From contig RPQV01000021.1 in assembly GCA_003818595.1 (NCBI GenBank), positions 1 through 16,061 on the forward strand: DNA of 16,061 nucleotides. The letters are read 5' to 3'. Position 1 is the stretch's first letter; each line of letters starts with the position of its first letter. Below the pieces are notes generated by a model that was not told the DNA's origin, did no database searches, and saw only the letters and a program-made list of their open reading frames with translations. Made by a program: the position numbers and the translations under genes. Source of the DNA: Calditrichota bacterium (lineage in GTDB: Bacteria; Zhuqueibacterota; Zhuqueibacteria; Residuimicrobiales; Krinioviventaceae). Shown here piece by piece: positions 7,652-14,773 of this stretch.

Positions 7652-8697
7652 TAAAAGGGAATTTCCTCTTTTTTTTCATCTTCAAGCCGTTTTTTAAATT
7701 CCATAAGCTCATCAATCACTTTTTCACGCTTTTCCCGAATCTGATTGAGATTTTCCCCTTGACGGAGGGATCTTTCGATCTCCTGCCTAGTCCTTTTCTG
7801 CCATTTTTCGAAAATTAACGCCTGAAAAGTCACACCAAGATTCAGCTTCCAGTCCGCATAATTCTCATAATAACGTGGAATCATCATCAATTCAGAAGAT
7901 GAGGGTCTATACCTTCCCAATTCAACATCGACAGCCGCATCGAAAATTAATCCATTCAAAGCGGTAAATTTACATCCTTGAGAAAATCTCAAAGAGTTCT
8001 GACGAAATCGAATGTCCGGTCGATGGAAGAATAATTCACCACTCACTTCCGTGTAGAGTAAAACCGATCTTGTCAGCCATTTAAAGCCTAGTCCGCCGCA
8101 AAGCTGATCATGATCTCCCATAAAAAAAGGCTGATTCGCCCGATGTCTTAAATATCCGACATTAGCAATGATTTTGAGCGGAAGTTTTGCTTCTTTTTGA
8201 CTCAAATTATATAGCAGGGCGCCAACAATCCCGTATCCGAATGATTTTTCTGAAAAAGGTTCATAAGGAACCGGATAAGTTCGGCCTGTTGGAAATTTCG
8301 TGAAAGATACGATTCCCATTTGCATCGGTTTCCCCGGACGTGGCATGTGCGCCTTTATTCCAACGCGAGTCTCGCCTAATGCACCCCACAGATGCTGTTG
8401 ATCGGTCTGATAGGGAACCATATAAAGGAAACCTTCAAATATACTGCTGAATCCCAATGTTGAACTCAGCTGCAATGTAATATCTTTGCTGAGAACGTTG
8501 TCATTTTGACGTTTTTCGGCAAAATAAGAAAAAAAAGAATTAACATATAACCAACCCGGCGCAACAGGTTCGGCATCATAAAGCCGAAGCATTCCCTTCC
8601 CTCCCACAAGCGTCGTCTGAGCACGAGTCGGGTGGTGGAGCAAGAATTGAGCGAGGCTCACGATGAGCAGAAATTCAGCAAATGATATCTTAAACAT
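7651..8697 (-). CDS. Predicted outer-membrane beta-barrel with C-terminal coiled-coil extension
   Basis: A 348-aa protein with a signal peptide (MFKISFAEFLLIVSLAQFLL, cleavage near TRA/Q27). Residues 28-297 show alternating hydrophobic/polar strands rich in aromatic residues and Gly, separated by polar loops (GWLYVNSFFSYFAE, VLLYTEVSGELFFH, WKLNLGVTFQALIF), typical of an outer-membrane barrel of perhaps 10-14 strands. From about 298 the character changes to a heptad-like, very charged helix (KRTRQEIERSLRQ... to KKRLEDEKKEE), ending in IPF. I do not recognise a named family. The frame is open up to a TTG at 8721, but the ATG at 8697 gives a proper signal peptide and has AAGG 11-13 nt upstream. 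It is the first gene of the motor operon, followed without a gap by the 462-aa TPR gene. It probably forms the outer-membrane part of the machine. Confidence 0.7.
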   Translation of the reverse strand: MFKISFAEFLLIVSLAQFLLHHPTRAQTTLVGGKGMLRLYDAEPVAPGWLYVNSFFSYFAEKRQNDNVLSKDITLQLSSTLGFSSIFEGFLYMVPYQTDQQHLWGALGETRVGIKAHMPRPGKPMQMGIVSFTKFPTGRTYPVPYEPFSEKSFGYGIVGALLYNLSQKEAKLPLKIIANVGYLRHRANQPFFMGDHDQLCGGLGFKWLTRSVLLYTEVSGELFFHRPDIRFRQNSLRFSQGCKFTALNGLIFDAAVDVELGRYRPSSSELMMIPRYYENYADWKLNLGVTFQALIFEKWQKRTRQEIERSLRQGENLNQIREKREKVIDELMEFKKRLEDEKKEEIPF

Positions 8698-8725
8698 GTC
8701 ATTAACAACCTTGATGCTCAAACAA

Positions 8726-8757
8726 CAAATTTAACCGCTCTTTGTCAAAGAATCAAT
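8726..8757 (-). promoter_or_regulatory. Candidate promoter of the motor operon
   Basis: On the minus strand, TAAATTTG (8733 to 8726) fits the Bacteroidota-type -7 box TAnnTTTG, with ATTG 20 nt upstream (8757-8754) as a possible -33 box. A perfect sigma70-like TTGACA (8748-8743) lies between them but has no good -10 at 16-18 nt. Either would start transcription about 25 nt before the barrel gene. The remaining spacer to 8982 (about 225 nt) is AT-rich and shows no gene or clear terminator. Sequence match only. Confidence 0.35.
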
Positions 8758-8982
8758 GGCTTTTTGGCGGTGATATGAAACATTAGCATTGTGGTCATCA
8801 GTGATTCAACAAAAATGAAGCCAAAAGGTTTCGATCGATTCTATCGTGCAATGATGTTTAGCGTGCTAACTAGTTGAATTTTAAAGGATACCGGAAAGTA
8901 AAAGCTGATGAATTATGCCGGAAAAACGCATGCCAACGCAAATAATTACAAAATAGTAACGCTCGATACAATTCATGAAGAT

Positions 8983-9990
8983 TTAAGGCAAATATACCTG
9001 GGCGCCACTTTTAATTGACTTGAGTTCCGCGATGGTCATTTGAATACTTGCGCGGGCGCTTTCGGCCATCATTCGCGTAGGCGTCTGATGATTCTCCAGG
9101 CAATCAATAAAGTATCGATATTCTTCGGTATAACCATCTGTTGCCGGTACTTCCAGAAATTCCGAATCAATATTGCCTTTTCTCCACAAACGCAGAGTGG
9201 GTTGCACTCCGGAATCATACTCCAGTTGCCCATCTGAGAACACGGCAGAGTAGGACATTTTAAATCCGGAAAAATAACGCCAACTCGCTTCAGCCAGGCA
9301 GCTATATCCTTCGGAGAACAGATATTGAGTGATAACCGATGTGTTCACCCCATTCGGGAATGCCGTTCCACAAGAGAATACTGCACGAGGAAGTCCCAAG
9401 AGATGCTGAATAAAATCAACATCATGAACATGAAGGTCGAATAGACAACCACCACTTTGATCAGGTTTTAAAAACCAACTTTGTTCTCCTCCCCAGGAGG
9501 GCATACCACTCAGCCTATGAAATTTAATCGAAATCAGATCGCCCAACACCTTTTTTCCCATCATTTCTCGGAGAAGTACATATTCAGGCCAAAAGCGGAT
9601 ACATTGAGCAATAAAAAGTTGGCGTTTAAATTTCCTTGCTGCCTGAATCATCGAATCGCAATCATCAAGTGATAATGCCATAGGTTTTTCGCACACCACA
9701 TGCAGGCCGGCTGCCATGGCTTCGACGGTATAGTCGCGATGTAAATGTGTCGGCAAGCAGATGCTGATACAATCTGCTTTTTTCTCTGCGAGGAGAGCCG
9801 GAATTGATTCAAAAAAGGGGGCATCATAGGCCTTTGCTGTATCAATTTTGATGTTGCCATCGGTGACAGAATGCCACTTGTTACGATCCTGTTCGACAAT
9901 GCCGACCAACTCGGCACCGGAAAGTTTTTGCAGCGTTGCTGCATGAACACTGCCGATAAATCCATGACCAAGAACAGCGAATCGAATCAT
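8983..9990 (-). CDS. Gfo/Idh/MocA-family NAD(P)-dependent oxidoreductase
   Basis: A 335-aa protein of normal length for this family, which oxidises or reduces sugars, inositols and related alcohols with NAD(P). The N-terminal Rossmann fold has the dinucleotide motif GHGFIG (8-13), and the hallmark EKP lies at 101-103, where Lys acts near the substrate. In the C-terminal alpha/beta domain, the conserved substrate-binding/catalytic segment appears as FDLHVHDVDF (184-193). The substrate cannot be told from sequence. The gene lies 18 nt after the glycosyltransferase gene, with AGAGG 5 nt before the ATG, and is the last of a three-gene set with a flippase-like protein. A role in making or modifying a sugar for a cell-envelope glycan is plausible. 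Family assignment is firm; pathway is inferred from neighbours. Confidence 0.93.
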   Translation of the reverse strand: MIRFAVLGHGFIGSVHAATLQKLSGAELVGIVEQDRNKWHSVTDGNIKIDTAKAYDAPFFESIPALLAEKKADCISICLPTHLHRDYTVEAMAAGLHVVCEKPMALSLDDCDSMIQAARKFKRQLFIAQCIRFWPEYVLLREMMGKKVLGDLISIKFHRLSGMPSWGGEQSWFLKPDQSGGCLFDLHVHDVDFIQHLLGLPRAVFSCGTAFPNGVNTSVITQYLFSEGYSCLAEASWRYFSGFKMSYSAVFSDGQLEYDSGVQPTLRLWRKGNIDSEFLEVPATDGYTEEYRYFIDCLENHQTPTRMMAESARASIQMTIAELKSIKSGAQVYLP

Positions 9991-10008
9991 AAAACCTCTT
10001 GATAAATG

Positions 10009-11172
10009 TCAGTCAAATTCCGAGAATGCAAAGGCTTTTGTTTCTACTTTACCATGAACATAAGCACGGCCTTTCCAACTGTATCTGCCCCAATTGGACC
10101 ATATACCGATGATGATGAGATAAAGCCACTGAAGCAGTTCCGCCCCGACCAGCGGGATTACCCGCACGGATCTGGCTGCTTTACGGGCATTATTTTTAAA
10201 AAAGAAGAAATCAGCCGCAATTTTCATCAGAGGAAATATAATGGCCGGGGGGATGAAAATCAACAAGATTGCCGAAACAAATAAACAAAGATGAAAAAAG
10301 TAAATCCATAATTGCAGCCATAGTATAGAACGGGGATAGATAGCGGCTTTTGAAGCCCATCTGAGTCGTTGTTTGAAAAACTGATTCAAATTTCGATTGG
10401 CATGGGTAATCACTCCGGCATTCATGGAAGCGGCAAAAACACACTTCCATTTACGCAGTTTTTTCATTTTTTGCAGCAGCAGATCATCATCACCGGAACC
10501 AAAGTGACCAATCTGATCAAAACCATTCACTTGGAAATAAGCGCTTTTTCGATAAGCCAAATTAGCGCCATTCGCTAAAAAAGGATGGTTCAGACCAAAA
10601 GCCGCTGCTCCAACCAAGACAAATCCAAGAGAATCCAGCGCCTCGATTCTACTTAAAAAATGTTCGTTTTCCTGAACAACAACCCAAGATGCCACCAAAG
10701 CCGTATCAGATCGAAATTGACTCACCATCGTTTCAATCCACGTCGGCGGCGCCATACAATCTGCGTCTGTCGTCAAAATGATCTCCCCGCGACTGGCAAT
10801 TATGCCAGTATGCAATGCCGCTTTTTTAGGCGACAATCCCTCAAAGCTTTTTGATTGCAGTAGTTTGAGCTGATGATTGGTCCGCAGCTGCACCAAATCA
10901 TGGGTCGAATCACTTGAATCATCATTGATGAAAATAATTTCGTATTTTTCAGGCGGATAGGATTGGGTCGTCAGGTGCTGAATGCATTTATTAATATATT
11001 TTTCCTCGTTTCGAACCGGCACGATGACAGAGACAAAAGGGCGTTCATGGCTATCAGGAAGCAGGATCAGCTTCTTCAAGCCGCGATTCAGAATGCATAA
11101 GAACGCAATATAAATAGCCGCATTCAAAGTGAAAATGATTAAAGCCAGATGGATGAGCACGTTACCTTCCAT
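10009..11172 (-). CDS. Membrane-bound family 2 glycosyltransferase
   Basis: A 387-aa processive-type GT2 protein. An N-terminal membrane helix lies at about 6-28. The GT-A domain follows, with VSVIVPVRNEE (47-57), NDDSSD (83-88), the metal-binding DAD (136-138), a GSGDDD segment (225-230) and QRLRW (268-272), a QxxRW-like motif seen in membrane transferases of the BcsA/hyaluronan-synthase type. Two or three C-terminal helices lie at about 283-325 and 340-360. It should transfer a nucleotide-sugar residue to a lipid or growing glycan at the cytosolic face of the inner membrane. Its ATG lies inside the last codons of the flippase-like gene (11-nt overlap), so the two are translationally coupled. 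The Gfo/Idh/MocA gene follows. Donor and acceptor are unknown. Confidence 0.93.
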   Translation of the reverse strand: MEGNVLIHLALIIFTLNAAIYIAFLCILNRGLKKLILLPDSHERPFVSVIVPVRNEEKYINKCIQHLTTQSYPPEKYEIIFINDDSSDSTHDLVQLRTNHQLKLLQSKSFEGLSPKKAALHTGIIASRGEIILTTDADCMAPPTWIETMVSQFRSDTALVASWVVVQENEHFLSRIEALDSLGFVLVGAAAFGLNHPFLANGANLAYRKSAYFQVNGFDQIGHFGSGDDDLLLQKMKKLRKWKCVFAASMNAGVITHANRNLNQFFKQRLRWASKAAIYPRSILWLQLWIYFFHLCLFVSAILLIFIPPAIIFPLMKIAADFFFFKNNARKAARSVRVIPLVGAELLQWLYLIIIGIWSNWGRYSWKGRAYVHGKVETKAFAFSEFD

Positions 11173-12121
11173 TCATTCGACTGTTGGATATGTATCTTTT
11201 AAACAAAAACAGTAAAAGCCCCAATAAAGCCGGCAAAAGCACATTCAGGGTAAAAAGTAAAAACGAAGCGTTAAATGCAGCAGCTGAAGAAATGTTAAAA
11301 TGTCCGAAAAAAAATACTGCGGCACTCTCACGGATTCCCAGATCACCCAAAGAGATCGGCAGCAATGATTTGCTGAACATGACCGCAAATGAAGCCACCA
11401 ATCCTTCCCAGAGGCGGATATTTTCGAAAGCGAGTACAAAGAACACCAGTTGCAGGCAATAGGTCAGCGTTTGCAGCATCGAGAAAAAGCTCAGTCGCAG
11501 GGTCAATTGAGGCGTCACCATCTCAATGCCTTTCAAAAAGCGATCCAGGGCGGGAAATCGACTGTTTTTTCGATGAAAATAAAAAACCAAATCGCGCAGC
11601 AGAAAAGGTCGGAAAATGATCACCAGGATGAGAACAGCAAGGAACACTGTTATCATCAAAATGGGAAACCAGATCAATAGATGCAGATTCAGAGAGATAA
11701 AATGAGAAAATCCAATAATGCCCAATAGATAAAGTACAGCCAAACTGATAAATTTATCAATGGTCAAAAGTCCCATCAGCCGAACCCAATCCGCATGACT
11801 GATGAACAACGTACGCGCAAAATCACCCAGTCTGCCCGGAGTAATCAGCCCAAAGGCAGAACCTACAAGTAGGGAATAAGCAATCTGGCGGTTACGTGCA
11901 GTTTTCACTTCACGACGAACAATCAATCGCCATTTGATAAATTGCAGGTAAAGATTGACCGGCAACAGCAGGATAGAATAAAAAATCCACTGGAGATTTG
12001 CCAAGCGAATGCTGGTAATGAGGCGGTCGAGGCTGATTCTATGGATGAGCAGGATCATCACCAACAAGGCAACAATTATTTTTAAAATGAAAAAGCTGAT
12101 TTTACGCGCGGGGAAAGACAC
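11162..12121 (-). CDS. Flippase-like membrane protein (UPF0104 / LPG-synthase transmembrane domain family)
   Basis: A 319-aa, very hydrophobic protein with about 7-8 predicted membrane helices (first at about 10-26, 43-62 and 80-95). The segment SAFGLITPGRLGDFAR (88-103) matches the G...TPGr.GE..R signature of the lysylphosphatidylglycerol-synthetase transmembrane/flippase-like family (UPF0104, AglD-like). It lacks the soluble synthetase domain of MprF, so it probably moves or binds a lipid-linked molecule and does not aminoacylate lipids. The start is GTG: an in-frame TGA lies three codons upstream and no ATG occurs before residue 22, and GGTGA sits 9 nt before the GTG. It is first in a coupled set with a glycosyltransferase and an oxidoreductase, fitting glycolipid or lipid-linked glycan assembly. 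The biochemical activity is not proved for most of the family. Confidence 0.85.
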   Translation of the reverse strand: MSFPARKISFFILKIIVALLVMILLIHRISLDRLITSIRLANLQWIFYSILLLPVNLYLQFIKWRLIVRREVKTARNRQIAYSLLVGSAFGLITPGRLGDFARTLFISHADWVRLMGLLTIDKFISLAVLYLLGIIGFSHFISLNLHLLIWFPILMITVFLAVLILVIIFRPFLLRDLVFYFHRKNSRFPALDRFLKGIEMVTPQLTLRLSFFSMLQTLTYCLQLVFFVLAFENIRLWEGLVASFAVMFSKSLLPISLGDLGIRESAAVFFFGHFNISSAAAFNASFLLFTLNVLLPALLGLLLFLFKRYISNSRMNGR

Positions 12122-12176
12122 AAATCGAAATCACCATGCAAATTCAGTTCATCGGCCAATAGCCGGCACAGGACAA

Positions 12177-12205
12177 AATATAGGTTCAGAAATCGTTAAA
12201 ACCAA
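12177..12205 (-). promoter_or_regulatory. Candidate promoter of the flippase-GT-oxidoreductase cassette
   Basis: On the minus strand, TTGGTT (12205-12200) and TATATT (12182-12177) are separated by exactly 17 nt, a fair sigma70-like match. A leader of about 50 nt would precede the GTG start at 12121. A small CGGC/GCCG inverted repeat (about 12153-12165) lies in this leader. No experimental support. Confidence 0.35.
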
Positions 12206-12246
12206 GTAAAATTCCGGCAAAATAAACTGCATTTCGCAAAAAACAT

Positions 12247-12275
12247 TTGCAAAAATCAAGAGATATCGCGATTAT
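12247..12275 (+). promoter_or_regulatory. Candidate promoter of the repeat-protein gene
   Basis: TTGCAA (12247-12252) and GATTAT (12270-12275) are 17 nt apart, each matching four of six sigma70 consensus bases. The palindrome ATCGCGAT (12265-12272) overlaps the -10 and could be an operator. Transcription would start about 58 nt before the ATG at 12341. Together with the opposing candidate promoter, this 219-nt gap is a divergent control region. Confidence 0.3.
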
Positions 12276-12340
12276 TCATTAAGCATGATTATTTTGAAAT
12301 ATCGTCCAGAAAACCGAATGCTTCCGAGAAAGAGGTTTAT

Positions 12341-13108
12341 ATGAAAAGAGTTTTTACTGTTTTCACCATATTCGTTCTCATCATTTCCGCATTGCTGGTT
12401 TTTAAGCGAAGAAATGAAAAACTCGAACACGCCAGAACGACTGCCGTGTGGAACACGATCAAGAACGATACCTCCCTGGCCGGCATCGCCGCATTTTTGA
12501 ACAAGCATCCTGAGAACAGAATGACGCCGAGAATCAAAAATCGATTCGATAGTCTGCGTATGGAAAAAGCATGGAAAAAAGCTCTTCGGTCAGAGTCTGC
12601 AGATGCATTGTTGGAATTTTTATCAAATTTCCCTCAGAGTCCACATGGCAACACAGCGGACTCACTTCTGGATTATCTCCAGGCAGAATTGGACGGGCCG
12701 AAAACACAACAACAGGCGACATCAGACGCGTTTCACAGGTTCAGCGATAAAGATTCTGGGACAACGGCAGTGCAGGCGGAGTCCTTGGCTATTGCGAATG
12801 AGGTTGCCGGCATACTGAGCAAGGATCACACAACCCTTCCGGCGGCGCAAAGGCTGTCTGCTTCAGCGGGCGATCAAAACGTTATAGAAATCGAAAATCA
12901 AACAAGATACAATCTGACAGTGCGATATAGCGGTCCGCAGTCCAAGCGTTTGAATTTGCCGCCCAGAACAACCCTTGAGTTAATTCTGCCGAATGGTGAA
13001 TATCGCGTTGCCGCATCGGTTAATGCCGGCGGGATCATCCCGTTTGCAGGTGTTCAACGACTCGAGGGCGGGGAGTATTCAAGCCGCTATTTTATCAGAG
13101 GTCAATAA
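12341..13108 (+). CDS. Membrane-anchored protein with short helical repeats and C-terminal beta domain
   Basis: A 255-aa protein and the only plus-strand gene here. An N-terminal hydrophobic segment (about 4-21, VFTVFTIFVLIISALLVF) followed by KRR may be an uncleaved anchor. Two related helical repeats follow: WNTIKNDTSLAGIAAFLNKH starting near 37, and WKKALRSESADALLEFLSNF starting near 77. Each has the pattern W..a....s...l..FL...P seen in short repeats attached to caspase-like and TPR proteins. After a polar linker (about 115-172), residues 178-253 form a beta-rich domain (YNLTVRYSGP, LPNGEYRVAASV, GGEYSSRYFI) that resembles carrier or ligand-binding beta-sandwiches of unknown role. The ribosome-binding site is AGAGG, about 6 nt before the ATG. 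The gene is divergent from the glycan cassette and convergent with the MinD-like gene. No named function is recognised. Confidence 0.65.
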   Translation: MKRVFTVFTIFVLIISALLVFKRRNEKLEHARTTAVWNTIKNDTSLAGIAAFLNKHPENRMTPRIKNRFDSLRMEKAWKKALRSESADALLEFLSNFPQSPHGNTADSLLDYLQAELDGPKTQQQATSDAFHRFSDKDSGTTAVQAESLAIANEVAGILSKDHTTLPAAQRLSASAGDQNVIEIENQTRYNLTVRYSGPQSKRLNLPPRTTLELILPNGEYRVAASVNAGGIIPFAGVQRLEGGEYSSRYFIRGQ

Positions 13109-13136
13109 TATCTTTGGAATAGGCTGATGTGGGGAA

Positions 13137-13154
13137 GGACTTTCGATAAAGTTC
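13137..13154. terminator. Weak hairpin in the convergent gap, possible two-way terminator
   Basis: GGACTTT (13137-13143) pairs with AAAGTTC (13148-13154) across a 4-nt loop, giving about 7 bp including one G-U wobble, in the 51-nt gap between two convergent genes. A modest T-rich stretch (GTTTCT) follows on the plus strand. Weak as an intrinsic terminator. Confidence 0.3.
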
Positions 13155-13159
13155 CGTTT

Positions 13160-14452
13160 CTATCCATGTTGCTTGAAGATGGGATCCAGGTGTCGAATCG
13201 GGCAGGGATAACCACCTTCCTGGTAATCACAATCTCCCCAGTAAAAGCAGTTGACCGAACAAATGGTATCGCTTTCCTGAAGACGAGCGTCAGGATAATC
13301 AGCTCCTTCCTGGCGCAGCTGTTTAAGCAGTCTGCGGCGATCCTGAAAACCAGCCCAGCCGTTTTTCTGCAATAGTCCAACCGTAACCAATTTTGCCAAG
13401 CTTTTTGATGCTTTGGACTTCGGATTCTCAATTACAAATGGTTTTAACTCTTTAACTGACTTGCGGACGTTCTCATCGTACTCGATAAAACCGATATATT
13501 CGACATCAACACTTAAAAGATCGTGCGCAGCAGTTTTGAATGAATCACCTTCCTGAATTTCCTTGTTTGAATGCACCATATTGAGAATCAGGCGCGGATG
13601 ATAGCTGCTCAGAAATGTCTCAATTGAAAATGCAGCAATTTCATCAATTTGCCGCACATCATTGATAACATCATCCATTGTGAAATGCATTTTCCCCGGT
13701 TCCGCATACATATGCTGTTCCAAGATCGCGACGGCTGATGTATTTTTTCGCAAATCGCGCATCAGTTTTCGCATCACTGCCATTTTTAGAAAATTGAAGG
13801 TCTCCTGAATGGCCATAGGCTCCGGGGTCGTGACTAAAATGCCGTGTTCAGCTGCCAGGAAGAAATCGATGACATTATATGAAGAACCGGCGCCCAAATC
13901 GAGCAGGATGTAATCGGCATTCAGATGTTTCAATTGATTGATAAAACGAAGTTTTTGATGAAAGCGCGGGTTCGCGATACCGAGTGTGCCGCAAGCTCCG
14001 CTGATCATTCGCAGATTTTTTACCGGCGTTTCAAGACAAATATCTTCAAGGCTTTCCCGTTGCAGTGAATAAAAATGATAAAAGGTATAGTCGGGTTCCA
14101 GTATTCCCATACATGTATGAAGATTCGCGCCGCCGAAATCAGCATCGACGATCACGACATCGTAATCATGGGCTGCCAGTCCAATACCCAAGGAAGCGGT
14201 CAACACTGTTTTACCTACGCCTCCCTTACCACCACCGACCGCAAAAACCGTCTTTTGGTGAACTCTTTTTACTTCCTCAGTAAATAGATTGCGAAATTCA
14301 TCGATTTCACTGGCTTCAACCCATTCCTGCATATCTTCATGATAAACTAAATCACCCTGCGTGAACTCGCCTTTGACAACCAGATTGCGAATTTCCGAAG
14401 AATTAAATGGACCCAGCTGCCTGTCTTTAATTTTGACAAAAACTTCTGCCAT
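13160..14452 (-). CDS. GYF_2-like domain fused to MinD/FlhG-like ATPase with C-terminal Cys cluster
   Basis: A 430-aa protein. Residues 1-57 resemble the GYF_2 (DUF4339) domain: V.IKDRQLGPF...EIRNLVVKGEF...LV...DMQEW, a protein-binding module usually attached to membrane proteins. From about 67 on it is a deviant-Walker P-loop ATPase of the MinD/ParA/FlhG class: GGGKGGVGKT (73-82, signature Lys K76 and K81), VVIVDADFGGANLHT (Walker A' region, D103/D105) and YILLDLGAG (181-189, D185). Such ATPases switch dimer state with ATP and set the position or number of polar machines. Near the end, Cys398, 402, 408 and 417 (C-x3-C-x5-C-x8-C) could bind zinc or an iron-sulfur cluster; this is not part of normal MinD. 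A CAGGA ribosome-binding site lies about 7 nt before the ATG, and the cold-shock gene is 62 nt upstream. The ATPase class is firm; the GYF call is probable. Confidence 0.9.
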   Translation of the reverse strand: MAEVFVKIKDRQLGPFNSSEIRNLVVKGEFTQGDLVYHEDMQEWVEASEIDEFRNLFTEEVKRVHQKTVFAVGGGKGGVGKTVLTASLGIGLAAHDYDVVIVDADFGGANLHTCMGILEPDYTFYHFYSLQRESLEDICLETPVKNLRMISGACGTLGIANPRFHQKLRFINQLKHLNADYILLDLGAGSSYNVIDFFLAAEHGILVTTPEPMAIQETFNFLKMAVMRKLMRDLRKNTSAVAILEQHMYAEPGKMHFTMDDVINDVRQIDEIAAFSIETFLSSYHPRLILNMVHSNKEIQEGDSFKTAAHDLLSVDVEYIGFIEYDENVRKSVKELKPFVIENPKSKASKSLAKLVTVGLLQKNGWAGFQDRRRLLKQLRQEGADYPDARLQESDTICSVNCFYWGDCDYQEGGYPCPIRHLDPIFKQHG

Positions 14453-14514
14453 ATTTTTTCCTGCAGGTTTTTCTCGTTAGTATTCCTCGAAAGGCATCTG
14501 AGGATCGATTAATA

Positions 14515-14718
14515 TTATGCTTTACGCACATTAATCGCTTTATCACCTTTAAAATCACTCTTCACATCGAACTTGACTCGCAACCCCTCTGTAAGTTGGT
14601 GTGTTTTCAAGGTTGCAGACAAATCACTAACATGAAGGAAAATATCATCCTCATCATCAGTGGTGATAAAGCCGAATCCTTTTGATGCATCCCAATGTTT
14701 AATCGTGCCATATTGCAT
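14515..14718 (-). CDS. Cold-shock domain protein (CspA family)
   Basis: A 67-aa single cold-shock domain, the usual length for the family. It binds single-stranded RNA or DNA, often as an RNA chaperone. RNP1 is KGFGFI (13-18) and RNP2 is IFLHV (26-30), with the typical opening MQYGTIKHWDASKGFGFI. Asp/Glu fill the 21-25 loop. The frame extends to 14763, but the ATG at 14718 matches the family N-terminus and has a perfect GGAGG 11 nt upstream. The 55-nt gap to the DUF2279-like gene is AT-rich and could carry its own promoter; no clear terminator follows, so read-through into the MinD-like gene is possible. Very secure call. Confidence 0.97.
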   Translation of the reverse strand: MQYGTIKHWDASKGFGFITTDDEDDIFLHVSDLSATLKTHQLTEGLRVKFDVKSDFKGDKAINVRKA

Positions 14719-14773
14719 AAAATAATATACCTCCAAGTATTTATTTTGCGAACAATTTTCCAAAAAGAGAGAG

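Noticed and set aside
8829..8871. Small palindromes (TCGATCGA, TTAG/CTAA) in the 8698-8982 spacer as terminator of the oxidoreductase gene
   Set aside because: Stems are 4-5 bp, AT-rich and without a T-tract; nothing beyond chance is supported.
9648..9971. Second minus-strand frame inside the oxidoreductase gene
   Set aside because: Shifted frame within a gene that has full Gfo/Idh/MocA motifs; no frameshift is needed.
13102..13431. Minus-strand open frame of 109 codons near the convergent gap
   Set aside because: Overlaps the end of the MinD-like gene in another frame; the Cys-rich C-terminus belongs to the longer frame.
14470..14500. TCCTC/GAGGA inverted repeat after the cold-shock gene as a terminator
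   Set aside because: Only 5 bp with an 11-nt loop and no T-run on the minus strand.
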